From Macrotrachela quadricornifera (lineage: Eukaryota > Rotifera > Eurotatoria > Philodinida > Philodinidae), in the NCBI GenBank assembly GCA_022393335.1, contig JAJEKB010020889.1:70004-134003 (forward strand): a stretch of 64,000 bases of DNA, in the 5' to 3' direction. The position numbers and the translations under genes are program-made. A model generated the notes under the pieces. The model had not been told where the DNA came from. It worked only from the letters and a program-made list of their open reading frames with translations, and ran no database searches. Shown here piece after piece: positions 13,613-24,673 of the stretch. How positions within the stretch are numbered: the first letter of the stretch is position 1; every line of letters begins with the position of its first letter.

Positions 13613-14218
13613 AAACTGCTTGATCATCATATCCTTTTCGATAATATTCTTTTCCAATTAATCATTATGAACATACTGCACATTTACAACAATTCCAATG
13701 TTAATGTGATGCATTAATCGTTACATAACAAATTGTTAATATACCATCATCTCGCATACTATTTTCTATTGAAAAAAGATTTTTCTTCTTGAAAATCGAA
13801 TTTATTCCTACAATCAAATGTTATTGGCTTCCCACAACGACCACATTTCTGGGTAAACACTAACTTATAACAAGATACACTAACTTATAACAAGATACAC
13901 AAACTTCACTTATTCATTTCATTATTGAACATTTTTTTACCTTACGAAAAAATACTTTTATTCACTTCATAACTATTCTAAATCAATAATCCGATTTAAA
14001 AAGAAAAGACTTACATCAGGATATGAATATAGAATCCTCTTAAAAGACATCCAAACTTACTGAAATGGAACTCCTCGTTATCGAAATTCTACTCGAATAT
14101 TTTGAGAAGATTTTCAAGATGCACCTTAATACATACAAATCTCTTTCGAGAAAATGTCAATCAATTGAGCAATATTACGTTTGATTTGTTTAACAGCAAC
14201 GATTAAATTCATACATAG
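13613..14218. other. No gene seen
   Basis: AT-rich sequence. A 22-bp unit (ACTAACTTATAACAAGATAC and two more bases) occurs twice in tandem at about 13859-13902. Nothing else is supported. Confidence 0.4.
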
Positions 14219-14853
14219 GTAGTTCCATGGAATTTCAAACACAAATATACAAAGTATTTAGACATTTCTTTTTCTTTCCTAGACTTTGTAGAGCTTTTTC
14301 TGCTGATCATAATGGCAGAGCTATGACCAAGATAAACAACCATAGTAAAGTAGTCTAAAACGGGATTTTTTCTGATAAAATATCAGAAAAAGTTGAATCT
14401 TTGATCTTCAAGTGAACAAAGTCGCGTCAGATATGACATAGTCGGTTTTATAGAGCAAAATTTTCTCTACAAAATCCTGTAGGTGATTTCTTGAAGTTGA
14501 TGAGAAATTACGGAATAAATTCCAATACAATACTTCATACAATGTCCCATTAAGATTTATTCGATATTTTTCCATTGTCTTTGAGAAATCATCTACAGAG
14601 TTTTGTAGAGAAAATTTTGCTCTATAAAATCTACTATGTCATATCTGTCGCGAATGTGTTCACTTGGAGATCGGAGGCTCAACTTTTTTCTAATATTTTA
14701 TCAGAAACAATACCATTTTACACTACTATGATTTTCTATTTTGGTTATAGCTCTGTCATCATCATCAGCAAAAAAAAGCTTTACAAAGTCTAGTAAAAAA
14801 GAAAATTTTGTAAATACTTTGTGTAAAAAGTGTTTGAATTCCTATGAAACTAC
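14219..14853. mobile_element. Foldback element C
   Basis: The left arm (14219 to about 14495) and right arm (about 14580-14853) are reverse complements with scattered mismatches. Both contain the block TTTGTAGAG...TTTTGCTCTA and a phrase around GACATAGT / ACTATGTC. There is no transposase. The roughly 80-bp spacer would form the loop of a very long hairpin. Confidence 0.7.
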
Positions 14854-15571
14854 CAATTTAGAAACATATATACATTGAATATGAAAAGACTTTTTCCGAG
14901 AAACTATGAGGAAAAATATAACTCTTAGCAATCTGTGAAACTTATCGCTTCTTAAGATATTGCCTTCGACTCTATACTATAATTAATGAAATTTGCTAAA
15001 GTCCGAGTTTGGCATGTATCTAGATTCCCAACAAAAAGAATTTTGCTCAATCTTTACATTGGAAAAAAGATTACACTAGTTCTGTCTAAAACAACTCCTT
15101 ACCAGTTGCTCCCTCTTTTCTATTCCACTTTTCAATTGTATTTGTAAAAAAAATTTAAATACTGTCTGCGAAAAAAAATATCTCCTCTCACTTTTTTTTA
15201 CTAAGAATAATCGAACAAACGTAGACTATCCTCTACTAATGCATGCGTTAGTGTGCCCCACTGTTAATAGGAAGAAAAAATGATTCAGAGTATGTGCATG
15301 TTATTTACTATCATACATGTACATGTACATAATTCTTTTCTATACAAATTTGTTGGAGACAAATTGCTTGTTTGACGAAGCATGACCATAAATAAATGAA
15401 ACGAACAAATAAACGAAGGGACATTTATCGATAAAAGTAAGTTTTTATACACCTCTTTTTTTATTATTGCACTGTTGCGTTACTTATAAGAAAATATTTT
15501 TTTGCAAAATAAGTAGAGCATTTCATATTATTATCAAAATCTACATAACCAACAAAGATCAATTTCCGTAT
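14854..15571. other. No gene seen
   Basis: AT-rich intergenic DNA without a supported feature. A short self-complementary ACATGTACATGT run lies near 15315-15328. Confidence 0.4.
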
Positions 15572-15684
15572 TAGGGATGGAAGAAATAGCAATCACTCAC
15601 TAGTCACTTTTTTCCTTTATAAAAATGATAGAACGAAAAAAAGTGACTAGTGAGTGAGTGACTGCTATTGCTTTCATCCCTACT
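15572..15684. mobile_element. Short MITE with TA target duplication
   Basis: A nearly perfect roughly 48-bp inverted repeat begins GGGATGGAAG and ends with its complement CATCCC. It is flanked on both sides by TA, the duplication expected for Tc1/mariner-superfamily elements. Total size is about 110 bp, with a spacer of under 20 bp. The TGACTAGTGAGTGAGTG core is retained in both arms. Confidence 0.75.
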
Positions 15685-16328
15685 GTTTGATTAATATAAG
15701 CCTTTTTAGCATTATACATCGATAGTAATTATCGAGAGCTCTGATAATATGACAAACCTTAATTTGTGCACTTTGATACATTTTGCTTGCAAAAAGGAAT
15801 AAGTCGTGAAGCACATTTGACTGAAATGCATTGAAATGTATTGCACGTGTCGTTGCCTATGTTAATACGACAATTTGAACTTTAAATAACCTTGATCTCT
15901 TGATATTATAACGAATATCTTACAACTTATCTAGGCAAGAAATTCACTATTAAAATCGATTGATTTATCCCATTTAAAACTGAGACTCACACTTGGAAAT
16001 GTTCCCTCGTGAATCTTTTTATTCACATTCGTTTAGTTCACACTGAATCCAGATTCATCAGGCTTTATTAAAAAGAGGAGATTGATTCCTACTGAATCAC
16101 TGGTGCTTCATCCAGACCTCGAAAAAGTGATCCGTTTTGAATTCTATTGCGTACCTTGAGTATGTAGGACAATTGAGATCTACATCATGATTGTTTTGAC
16201 TCATTGTGTGATTCTCTGATAAAATCTTTGTTATCATCATTTCATCATCTTTTATTTCGGTCTCTACCTTGCAGTTTGATCAACAGTCTTCGTCTTTTAA
16301 TCATTCGAATAAATATAACTATAGAAGC
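15685..16328. other. Upstream region of the monooxygenase gene
   Basis: No coding exon is recognised. This stretch probably contains the promoter and 5' UTR of the monooxygenase gene that follows. An in-frame ATG at 16269 would add 20 low-complexity residues and is not preferred. Confidence 0.35.
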
Positions 16329-17609
16329 ATGTCATCATTTCATGTTCTCATCAGTGGTGCTGGTCTCGGTGGTTTGTCTCCATCGCTTGGTCTCACCAAA
16401 CAGGGTATTCGTTGTACTCTCTTTGAACGTGACATGACGCCACGCGATCATTTGCAAGGCTATCGTATCGTTCTTCGGAACGAACCTAATTCAGGTGTTC
16501 AGGCTATGGATGCTCTTCGTGATCTGCTACCGGAACACCTTCAAACCAAACTGTTTTCTATGGTTGGCGATTGCGGAAATGTTGCAACAGGGACGGATGA
16601 AATTTCTTTCTCAAAAACGCTTTTAATCTTCATGAAAACTCAATTAGTATTGGGCGAATGGCACTGAGAGATGTCATGTTCGATGGCTTAGAGAAGGATA
16701 CTGTGCAGTTTGGGAAAAAGTTTGCATCATATGAACGGCGTGGGAGCAAAATCGTTGCCAAATTCGAGGACGGAGAGGAGATTGAAGGTGATTTTCTGGT
16801 TGCTGCTGATGTAAATATTAGATACAATTAAATTTTGCATCTCACGTCTAAAATCACTCCCTAATAAATTTCTACATACTTTTTAGGGCAATAACTCCAT
16901 TGTTCGTCGCCAGATTTTTCTGAATCATGATCCACATATCATCACAGGTGTCTCAGGAGTGGTAGCAAAGATTTCCGTTACACCCAACTCCGAAGTTGAA
17001 CGCATCATCCAACGTACTCCGCTTCGTGATGGTATGGTCACAGTTTCTAAACCGGGACGAACATTCTTTGCTGCGCGACACATTCTCCGCCTAGATCAGG
17101 AACGTCTCGATGAAGATTTTCTTTGGAGTAATCATAGATCCTATATTTACTGGGTTCTGAATACATCTCTTGCCGATCTTCGATCGGTCGCTCAAGAACA
17201 ATCTCCATACAGACTATCCGGCGATCAATTACTTGATCATGCTTGCGAGCTTGTAAATGGATTCCATTCAGATGTTCAAACACTTATTCGACGATCGGAT
17301 CCAGCGACGGCAGTATGGCTCAACTTTAATTCCGGTGAGGCGATAGAATGGGAGACGGATGGACAGATCACTTTCGTAGGAGACAGTATTCATTGTATGA
17401 CGCCTTACTTCGGCGCAGGAGCTTTATTGGCTCTCGTCGATGGATGGCATTTGTCAAAAGCCTTGGCGAAGAGTGTTAATGACAAGATGAAATTGGCGGA
17501 AGCAGTTGGACAGTATGAAGTCGATATGAGAAAACGCTCGTTTCCTATTATGCAGGGATCTTTAAAAACAATGTTGAGCCTTACAGATCCTAATGCAGCA
17601 AAAAAATAA
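16329..17609 (+). CDS. FAD-dependent monooxygenase, one intron, frameshifted
   Basis: Predicted flavoprotein hydroxylase of the FAD_binding_3 / p-hydroxybenzoate-hydroxylase-like superfamily, which uses NAD(P)H and O2 to hydroxylate small, often aromatic, substrates. Translation from the ATG at 16329 gives a Rossmann start (ISGAGLGG then LFERD). A second block contains GRMALRDVMFDGL. The FAD-contact motif AADGNNSIVRRQ is created exactly at the splice junction of a 76-bp intron (16811-16886, GT...TTTTAG). The C-terminal motif is FVGDSIHCMTPYFGAGALLA. Total length is about 400 residues, normal for the family. The upstream frame and the GRMAL frame differ by one base, so an indel lies between about 16590 and 16640, in or near the A and T runs. 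It is a recent pseudogene or an assembly error. AATAAA overlaps the stop codon. Bacterial or fungal origin is possible but untested. Confidence 0.85.
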
Positions 17610-19189
17610 AGATATAATTCTTTGTACCTTTTTTTTGTTCTTATCAAATAAAAAAATTTGTTAGTGCAATCGCTGCGGAATGAAACTAACTAATATTAAC
17701 TATGGTTAATTAATTCTTACAATCTGGGTGGAGAAGGGGTATTGGATTCAATATCTATCCCTATACACTTCAATATCCTTTTAGATCGTGTTTCACAAAA
17801 GAAAAATAGCATTATTGGATGCTGGACAAATAAGATTGATAAAGTGGTAAAGATTGATGTTAAACCTCTTGGTCTATATTGTTTTTTATTGTTTAATAAT
17901 AGAAAAGCAAAACGTGAGTCGTAATACGAGAGATTATAATTATAGTTCAATTTTTTAGACAATAGACTTTTCAGCCGACGAAAGCTATATATTTTAGTTA
18001 ATAATTATCGAGCTGTCATCAATGAATGAATCTATATCAGAGCCACTGTTTAGAATAAATCTCATCTGATATTGGATTGATCTTGTTCCGATTGGAGTGG
18101 GATATGAGTTTATTTGAATAAAATGTCTATTTGGCATCATTTGTTTGCTCAGGAGTGATTACATTGCTTATAATATTAGTGGAGACGTCAAGAAAGTATA
18201 AAGCTACTGCAGCACCATCGTTTAGTGGCTGTGGAAAAGAGAGAGATAAACTTTTGTTAAACACGAATAAATAATTAAGGAATTGGACTAATTGAAAATC
18301 TTAGAATGAAAAAAAATTAGCAGATGACATATAACCATATTCTTTGATTAGGATTATTTATTTGAAAAAAAAATCTCTACTATTTAATCCGAATTTTAAG
18401 TGTTTTTGCTATTATTTTCTCATCAACATAAAGCTCTTATGAATGCGTACATACCACATAAAAATCGTTGCAATTCGTTGTTAATTTGAGACGTAGTAGG
18501 TACTGCATCATCAACAATGACCACAAGGTAAATCTCTAGTTTATTACAGGCTATGACTCTGAAAATTTCAAGTTCAATGATTGAGAAAAACAATGATTTT
18601 TGAATAAATTTTTTATAGATTGTTAATATTTATGTGTCGACGATAGTCATAGATTATTTCATAACTCATTCAAATTGAAGCATTTTGGCATAAAACTTTT
18701 ATTAGAAAGAGACGCAGTGTTGCTCTCTAATGAGGATTTATACACTATCGTATTTGCTTCTTGCACTGAGATATCCTTAACTAAAGGAAAAGCATATGTT
18801 TGTCGTAAAACTCTCTTCTATTATGGCCAAATCGATTCTTGTTGGTCCTTACGATCAGAATTCACCGAGTTCTATTAGCAGTAAAAATATGAGCTTAAAT
18901 GGTTGAAGTTTAGATAGTTTTCATCTGGCAGCAGGACTTTTGATGACTACTGTGTTTTCTGTGATATAATCCTTTCTTTCAGAACAGGGAACAATTAATA
19001 AACAAACAGTGACTTCGGATTCAGATTCGTACTCTTGATTACTACTGATCAAGTTTTTAAGATAAGTATTCCCTTTGTTCTTGCATTGTTCTCCGACCAA
19101 TCAGTGAAGTGCGAGCATACAAGCAAACAAACAATTTATTCTTGCTAGGTTCTTCTCTACAAGTAAGAGAATATATAGATATTTCCATC
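17610..19189. other. No gene seen
   Basis: AT-rich intergenic DNA between the monooxygenase and receptor A. Only short chance frames (under 82 codons) are present, none with recognisable motifs. Confidence 0.45.
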
Positions 19190-19699
19190 AGTTTTTCTCG
19201 CTCTATCTGAATCTATCATCAAAACTCATATAATGTAAAGAAAATCTTTTGAATTTGGCATGGAATTGATTAAAAACGGAAAGTTTCAAGATTTGCAATC
19301 AATTCCAATTGAATTACAAATTTATATTTAAGATTTAAATAATCTTCGGTATAGATTTGAAAAGGGCGTTCAAAACTGACTAGAAAAACCTATCAGAATA
19401 CGTCAATTATCAATGCTAAACAAATGTTTTTGTAAATAGAGAAAAACTAATTCCCACTAATTTCTGAAATTTCTCATGAGAGTTTTGAATACTGATAAAA
19501 TTAAGAATTATTACACTTTTACAATTTTTTCATATTGTCTCTGTCCAGTTTTGAACACTCTATTCAAACCTGTAATTCAGTTGAAATTGGTTGAAAATCT
19601 TGAAATTTTCAGTTTTTAACCAATTACACGCTGAGTTCGAGAGATTTCTTTACATTATATGAATTTTGATGATAGGTTGAGAGAGAGAACGAGAAAGCC
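19190..19699. mobile_element. Foldback element E
   Basis: Arms at about 19190-19385 and 19545-19699 are imperfect reverse complements. They share TATCATCAAAACTCATATAA-like, GTAAAGAAA and TTCAAAACTG blocks. There is no coding potential. The ends are set by the TTTCTCGCTC / GAGAACGAGAAAGC match. Confidence 0.7.
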
Positions 19700-20020
19700 T
19701 CATTAAAACACATAAAAAAAATCTGTGTACAATATATCATCTTTAAAACCATTGTCTAGAAATGTTCAATAATGAATTAAACGACCAATCCATAAATAAT
19801 TTTCGAACATATCTAACTCTATTTGATATAAATTAATCATTCAATATTTACTCATTTATGTACTGTATTACAAAGTTGAAATAACTACTATTGTTACATG
19901 TATTTACATAATCAAAAGTACTTCATTTTTCTCGATAAATTTTCGATTAATAAAAATCATTAGTAAAAAGCGATTCAAACATTAGTATTACATGGAAGTG
20001 TCATGTTTTTCTTGTAGTTA
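19700..20020. other. 3' flank of receptor A
   Basis: AT-rich sequence immediately downstream (minus strand) of the receptor A stop codon, presumably 3' UTR and spacer. No other feature is seen. Confidence 0.35.
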
Positions 20021-22337
20021 TTAGTTGGCATGATAGATAACTTTTTGCCAGGCTGTGTTTGAATTGAGTCCTAGATTCGTTCCACATCGATATCCACCTG
20101 AACCTTCTGTATGCCAACATAGACGATAAGCGGGATTTACTGTGCCTGTATCACAGGAAGATCGTGTTACCGAATCACCACCCTGTGCAAAACCCCATGA
20201 ATATGAATTTGAATAATACCATCCAACTCCGTTTGCTTGATATGTACATGATGTTGTTGTTCCACAATTGTATAAAACATCAGCACGATTTCCCATTGCT
20301 GCTACTGTCAAGATTGTATTACCTACCGGACGACAACCTAGCAATAATTTTGCTTTATTACATGTAGTTAATATCGATGTCAATGTAGCTGCAGGCATTG
20401 CAGTAGCATATGTTGCTGTATAACAAACGGACCATTTACTGGATAATGTTAATGGATTGAAATTGAGTTGAACTCCATATAAAGAAAGAGCAACTAAATA
20501 AAAATAGATGTTAAAACTATTAATTTATATAAAATATTCTAATTCACCTGTAGCTGGTGTTGTTGTCGTAGTGGTTGATGTTGATGTTGATGTACTTGTT
20601 GTTGAAGTTGAGGTGCGTGTAGATGAAGTAGTTGTTGTGGTTGTTTTGCTTGTTGTTGTACTTGTACTTGTTGAAGTAATACTTGTGGTGGTAGTTGAAG
20701 AGCTGCTCGAAGTAGTTGTTGTGGTCGTTTTGCTTGTTGTTGTACTTGTACTTGTTGAAGTAGTACTTGTGGTGGTAGTTGAAGAACTGCTCGAAGTAGT
20801 TGTTGTTGTAGTGCTTGCAGATGTACTGATACTAGTCGTACTAGTTGAAGACGTACTTGTAGTAGTAGTTGATGTAGTCGAACTTGTAGTACTTGTCGAG
20901 GATGTAATTGAAGTTGTAGTTGATGAAGTAGTTGTTGTGCTGCTTGTAGATGATGTTGTTGCAGAACTCGTACTAGTTGTGCTAGTGGATGAACTACTTG
21001 TCGTAGTAATTGATGTAGTTGAAGTTGTAGTTGATGAAGTAGTACTTGTTGTAGTCGTAGATGATGTTGTCGAAGAACTAGTACTAGTTGTGCTAGTGGA
21101 TGAACTACTTGTCGTAGTAGTTGATGTAGTAGAACTTGAGGTAGTTGTGGAGGACGTAGTTGAAGTTGTGGTTGATGAAGTGGTACTGGTAGTAGTTGTC
21201 GACGATGTCGTTGAGGAACTAGTGCTAGTTGTGCTGGTTGATGAGCTACTTGTAGTAGTAGTTGATGTAGTAGAACTTGTAGTACTTGTAGAGGATGTAG
21301 TTGAAGTTGTAGTTGATGAAGTGGTACTTGTTGTAGTCGTAGTTGATGTTGTTGAAGAACTAGTGCTAGTTGTGCTAGTGGATGAACTACTTGTCGTAGT
21401 AGTTGAAGTTGTGGTTGATGAAGTAGTACTTGTTGTAGTCGTAGATGAAGTTGTCGAAGAACTAGTACTAGTTGTGCTAGTGGATGAACTACTTGTGGTG
21501 GTAGTTGAAGTGGTAGAACTTGTAGTGCTTGTAGAGGATGTAGTTGAAGTTGTGGTTGATGACGTGGTACTTGTTGTAGTTGTCGATGATGTCGTTGAAG
21601 AACTAGTGCTAGTTGTACTGGTTGATGTGCTACTTGTAGTAGTAGTTGATGTAGTAGAACTTGTAGTACTTGTAGAGGATGTGGTCGAAGTTGTGGTTGA
21701 TGAAGTCGTACTAGTAGTAGTTGTCGATGATGTCGTTGAAGAACTAGTGCTAGTTGTACTGGTCGATGAACTGCTTGAAGTAGTTGTTGCCGTTGTTGTG
21801 CTAACTGATGTTGTTGTTGTAGTAGTCACTGTTGTCGCTACAAGGTTTACAGAAGTAATACATTAGATGATTTTATCTTATAAGTTTTAAATATTGATTT
21901 TGTATTTTAAAATCTGTTGTATTATAAAAATACGAGTCTTTCATATTGTATTAAACAATACACAAATTTTTTCGTATTTCAAAATTTTAATATAATATTT
22001 AGTTAATGAATGATTCTTACTTGTAGTTGATGTTGATGCTGATATTGATTTGTCACTATTTTCTTTTTGTTTTTGAGTAATAACAACTGAAGCAATGATA
22101 GCAGCAGCAATCAATAGAGCTATAATAATTCCAATAATAATTTTCAAAATACAAGAACATTTTTGGCATTGTCCTTTTGCAGCAGAAACTCGTCTGAAAA
22201 AGATTAATTACAATAAAAAAGAAATAGAAAGTATTTTACCTTTGATTAATATTATCTCTTGAATTTTCTCTTTGAGATGAAGATGATTCAATATCAATAT
22301 CCCATACAGAAACTCGTGAATTTCTTACACCACCCAT
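20021..22337 (-). CDS. Receptor A: type II membrane protein with Ser/Thr stalk and Cys-rich ectodomain
   Basis: Four exons (22337-22240, 22193-22021, 21837-20548, 20493-20021) splice to 2034 nt, giving 677 residues with no internal stop. Introns are 46, 183 and 54 bp. The N-terminal 47 residues are hydrophilic and end in a Cys cluster (QCQKCSC). A hydrophobic helix spans residues 48-70 (IIIGIIIALLIAAAIIASVV). There is no signal peptide, so the C-terminus should be outside. Residues about 92-521 are almost pure Ser/Thr, a likely O-glycosylated mucin-like stalk built from 102-141-bp sub-repeats. The last 156 residues form a compact domain with Cys and Trp motifs (WTVCY-like start, NGVGWYY, RLCWH, GYRCG). 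I do not know a family name for it. Receptor B carries the same ectodomain. A surface or recognition role is inference. Confidence 0.85.
20548..21837 (-). repeat. Coding minisatellite of the receptor A stalk
   Basis: This single 1290-nt exon is phase 1 at both ends. It encodes only Ser, Thr and a few other residues and shows higher-order units spaced about 102, 111, 138 and 141 bp, marked by the recurring TGGATGAACTACTTGTCGTA-like word on the plus strand. Unit spacings are close to multiples of three and no stop has accumulated, which suggests selection for an open stalk whose length can vary. The matching exon of receptor B is only 300 nt. Confidence 0.8.
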
Positions 22338-22764
22338 GAAAGTACAACTGATCACCAAATAAAATAAATCATCTTTTTTTTTTATAGTAAAAGGAAACCT
22401 TTTAAGAAAATATTGTCCGTATAAACTTATACATCAATTATTACAATACTAATAGATCAAATTCCTTTCTATTATTCTTAAAATAAAATGAAAATATGTA
22501 AATTGCTTGAAAATTATGTTATAATTTCGCTTAATAAGTATTCTCACTGATTTTTTTTAAAGTGAAAGTTCAAATACATAAAGAAAATGTTCTTAAAAAT
22601 AGAAGACATACTGATTCCATTGTAAAAACAATGTTTAACAAAGAATGCTTTTCTTTCATTAAATAACATAGCTTTTTAAGTAAAAATCATCATGCAATTA
22701 TTCTTTTTATTAACTATCAGTAATATATTCGATATTGTAGATTTTGGTTGATTCTTATTGAAAA
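22338..22764. other. 5' flank of receptor A
   Basis: AT-rich sequence upstream (minus strand) of the receptor A ATG. It probably holds its promoter; no motif is distinct enough to name. Confidence 0.3.
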
Positions 22765-23180
22765 AGATTGAAAACTCAGAATAAATTTTGCTTATTTGCG
22801 AGAAGATAGAGAATTTGCAGCTCTACAAGATTGCAAATATTGTGAACCTCAATGTATTAGTTTTGAATAATTAAAGATTAAACTGTAAAAATATCCAGTT
22901 ACTCTTACTGCGATCGTACATGAAAAACAGCAAAAGAAAAATTTTTCAAACTTTGGATTCATGGACATGATTTATAATGAAGTGCATGTGGTCATTTTTT
23001 TAAGCTGCAGGAAATTCTACATTAATAATCGCAGTTAGAATAACTGAATATTTTTATATTTTAATCTACAGTTTTTCAAAACTAATACATTAGGATCCAC
23101 AACATATGCAATCTTGTAGAGCTTCCAATCCTCTATTTTTTGGCATATAATCAATATTCATAATAGATTTTCAATTTATT
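22765..23180. mobile_element. Foldback element F
   Basis: Arms at about 22770-22920 and 23030-23180 pair over more than 120 bp. The left arm has GCTCTACAAGATTGCAAATA and the right arm the complement of GCTCTACAAGATTGCATATG, then both carry an AATGTATTAGTTTTGAA block. There is no coding sequence. Confidence 0.7.
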
Positions 23181-24673
23181 ATGGGACACACCCGTTATTG
23201 ATCATTTGTGAAAATGAATTTGAATTATTATCGTCATTATAATAGGCATATCTACTTTGAAAAGAATCACATTTATCGTATATGTTCGTTTTAGTTTGTT
23301 TGAGACAAATAAAGATCAACAAAAAAAATGGAATTTGCAATTATTATAGAGATGAATTCAAAAGAAAAAAAAACATGTCTAAATGATCTGTAAATATTCT
23401 TATTGTGTATGATTTCAATATTTTTCTTTGAAAAAGGACTGAAAGTTTTTACTTATTTGGGTATAAAAATTTCTTTATTTTAATCCTCAAAAATGCAATG
23501 AATTCATCCTTCTCTAAATAAATCTCTTACTTAAAACATATACACACAAAATATTCAAAATCACCAGTAAAAAATAGATACATCAACAAAAAAACTTGTG
23601 TCATCGAATAACAAGAAAACTAAATGAACTTATGTTATACGATTTAAACTGCTAAATGATGTGGTTTAACATTCTTCTAATAATTGATGATTACTTCGAT
23701 GAAAGCGTCCCTACTTCAGACAGATATCCTTATTAGCACAATGTCTTTTCCCTAAAATCTCATTATCATCAAGTGACAATAATTAAAATAACATTATATC
23801 AACACATTGTACTAAACATCGTTATTATACACAATACAGAATGTTCTGTTCTATGATTCTTAATTACATTACATACAAATCTGTGAATGTATGCCGTTAT
23901 TCATTCGATAGGAAATTATCTAATTGAATAAGGTATTGATCTACATATAGAGAAATAAAACAGAATTGCATTAGTCTTCGTACATTCACAGCAACAGAAT
24001 AGAAAACTCATAAAGTTAGTTTTAACAAAAATTATATTGAGATTTTTCTTAATATTTTTTTCTTTAGGAGGGCAATAAAACACGGTACATAAAGTAGAAA
24101 TGAAACGAGATATATTTTAGTTACATATATATATATATAATTCACATTACTTGTTTGTTTAATAAATGAAGCAACATGATTTTCAAACGCATACTCAGAA
24201 AGAGCGCATAATTCTAGTCGGTCCTCATAGTTTTTTCAACCATAAATTCCAGCCACTTTTCTTCCCATATATTATTCTGATTTTTAAAAGAAGAGTCAAA
24301 TCGTTTTCGAGATTTATATACTTTCTTGATTATAATACAATGGACAGTTGATAACTTACCTTCTCCTCTATCAAATCCACACAAGGATGAAATCGATATT
24401 CTCTTTTCCTGTTTTAAAGTTATTCAAAAAATGTTCACATTCATCTTACTCTGAAATGAACAATAGTTAAAACAACAGAATGTAATAGATAATGAATTTT
24501 ATCGATGAGTTTTATTGATTTGTTGAGTTATGATGATATATTTATAAATAAAATATGTTTAAAAAGCATTCTCGAATGTGCTCGATTAAATTTCTTGTGA
24601 TTAGCTACGTTTTTCTGTTTTCAGTTTAAAAAATTGTCGTTTGGAACGTATAATAAAATTGAATACTAACAGA
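23181..24673. other. 3' flank of the ANK-ART-PGRP gene
   Basis: No gene seen. An (AT)n run lies near 24126-24138. Only chance reading frames are present. Confidence 0.4.

Noticed and set aside
16580..16647. A short GT-AG intron to explain the monooxygenase frame change
   Set aside because: The donor is phase 0 and the acceptor needs phase 2, and it would delete sequence that reads as conserved protein (NLHENSISIGRM).
20508..21866. 452-codon plus-strand frame rich in Val, Leu and Glu
   Set aside because: It is the antisense shadow of the Ser/Thr stalk exon of receptor A; the minus strand gives a spliced gene with consensus junctions.
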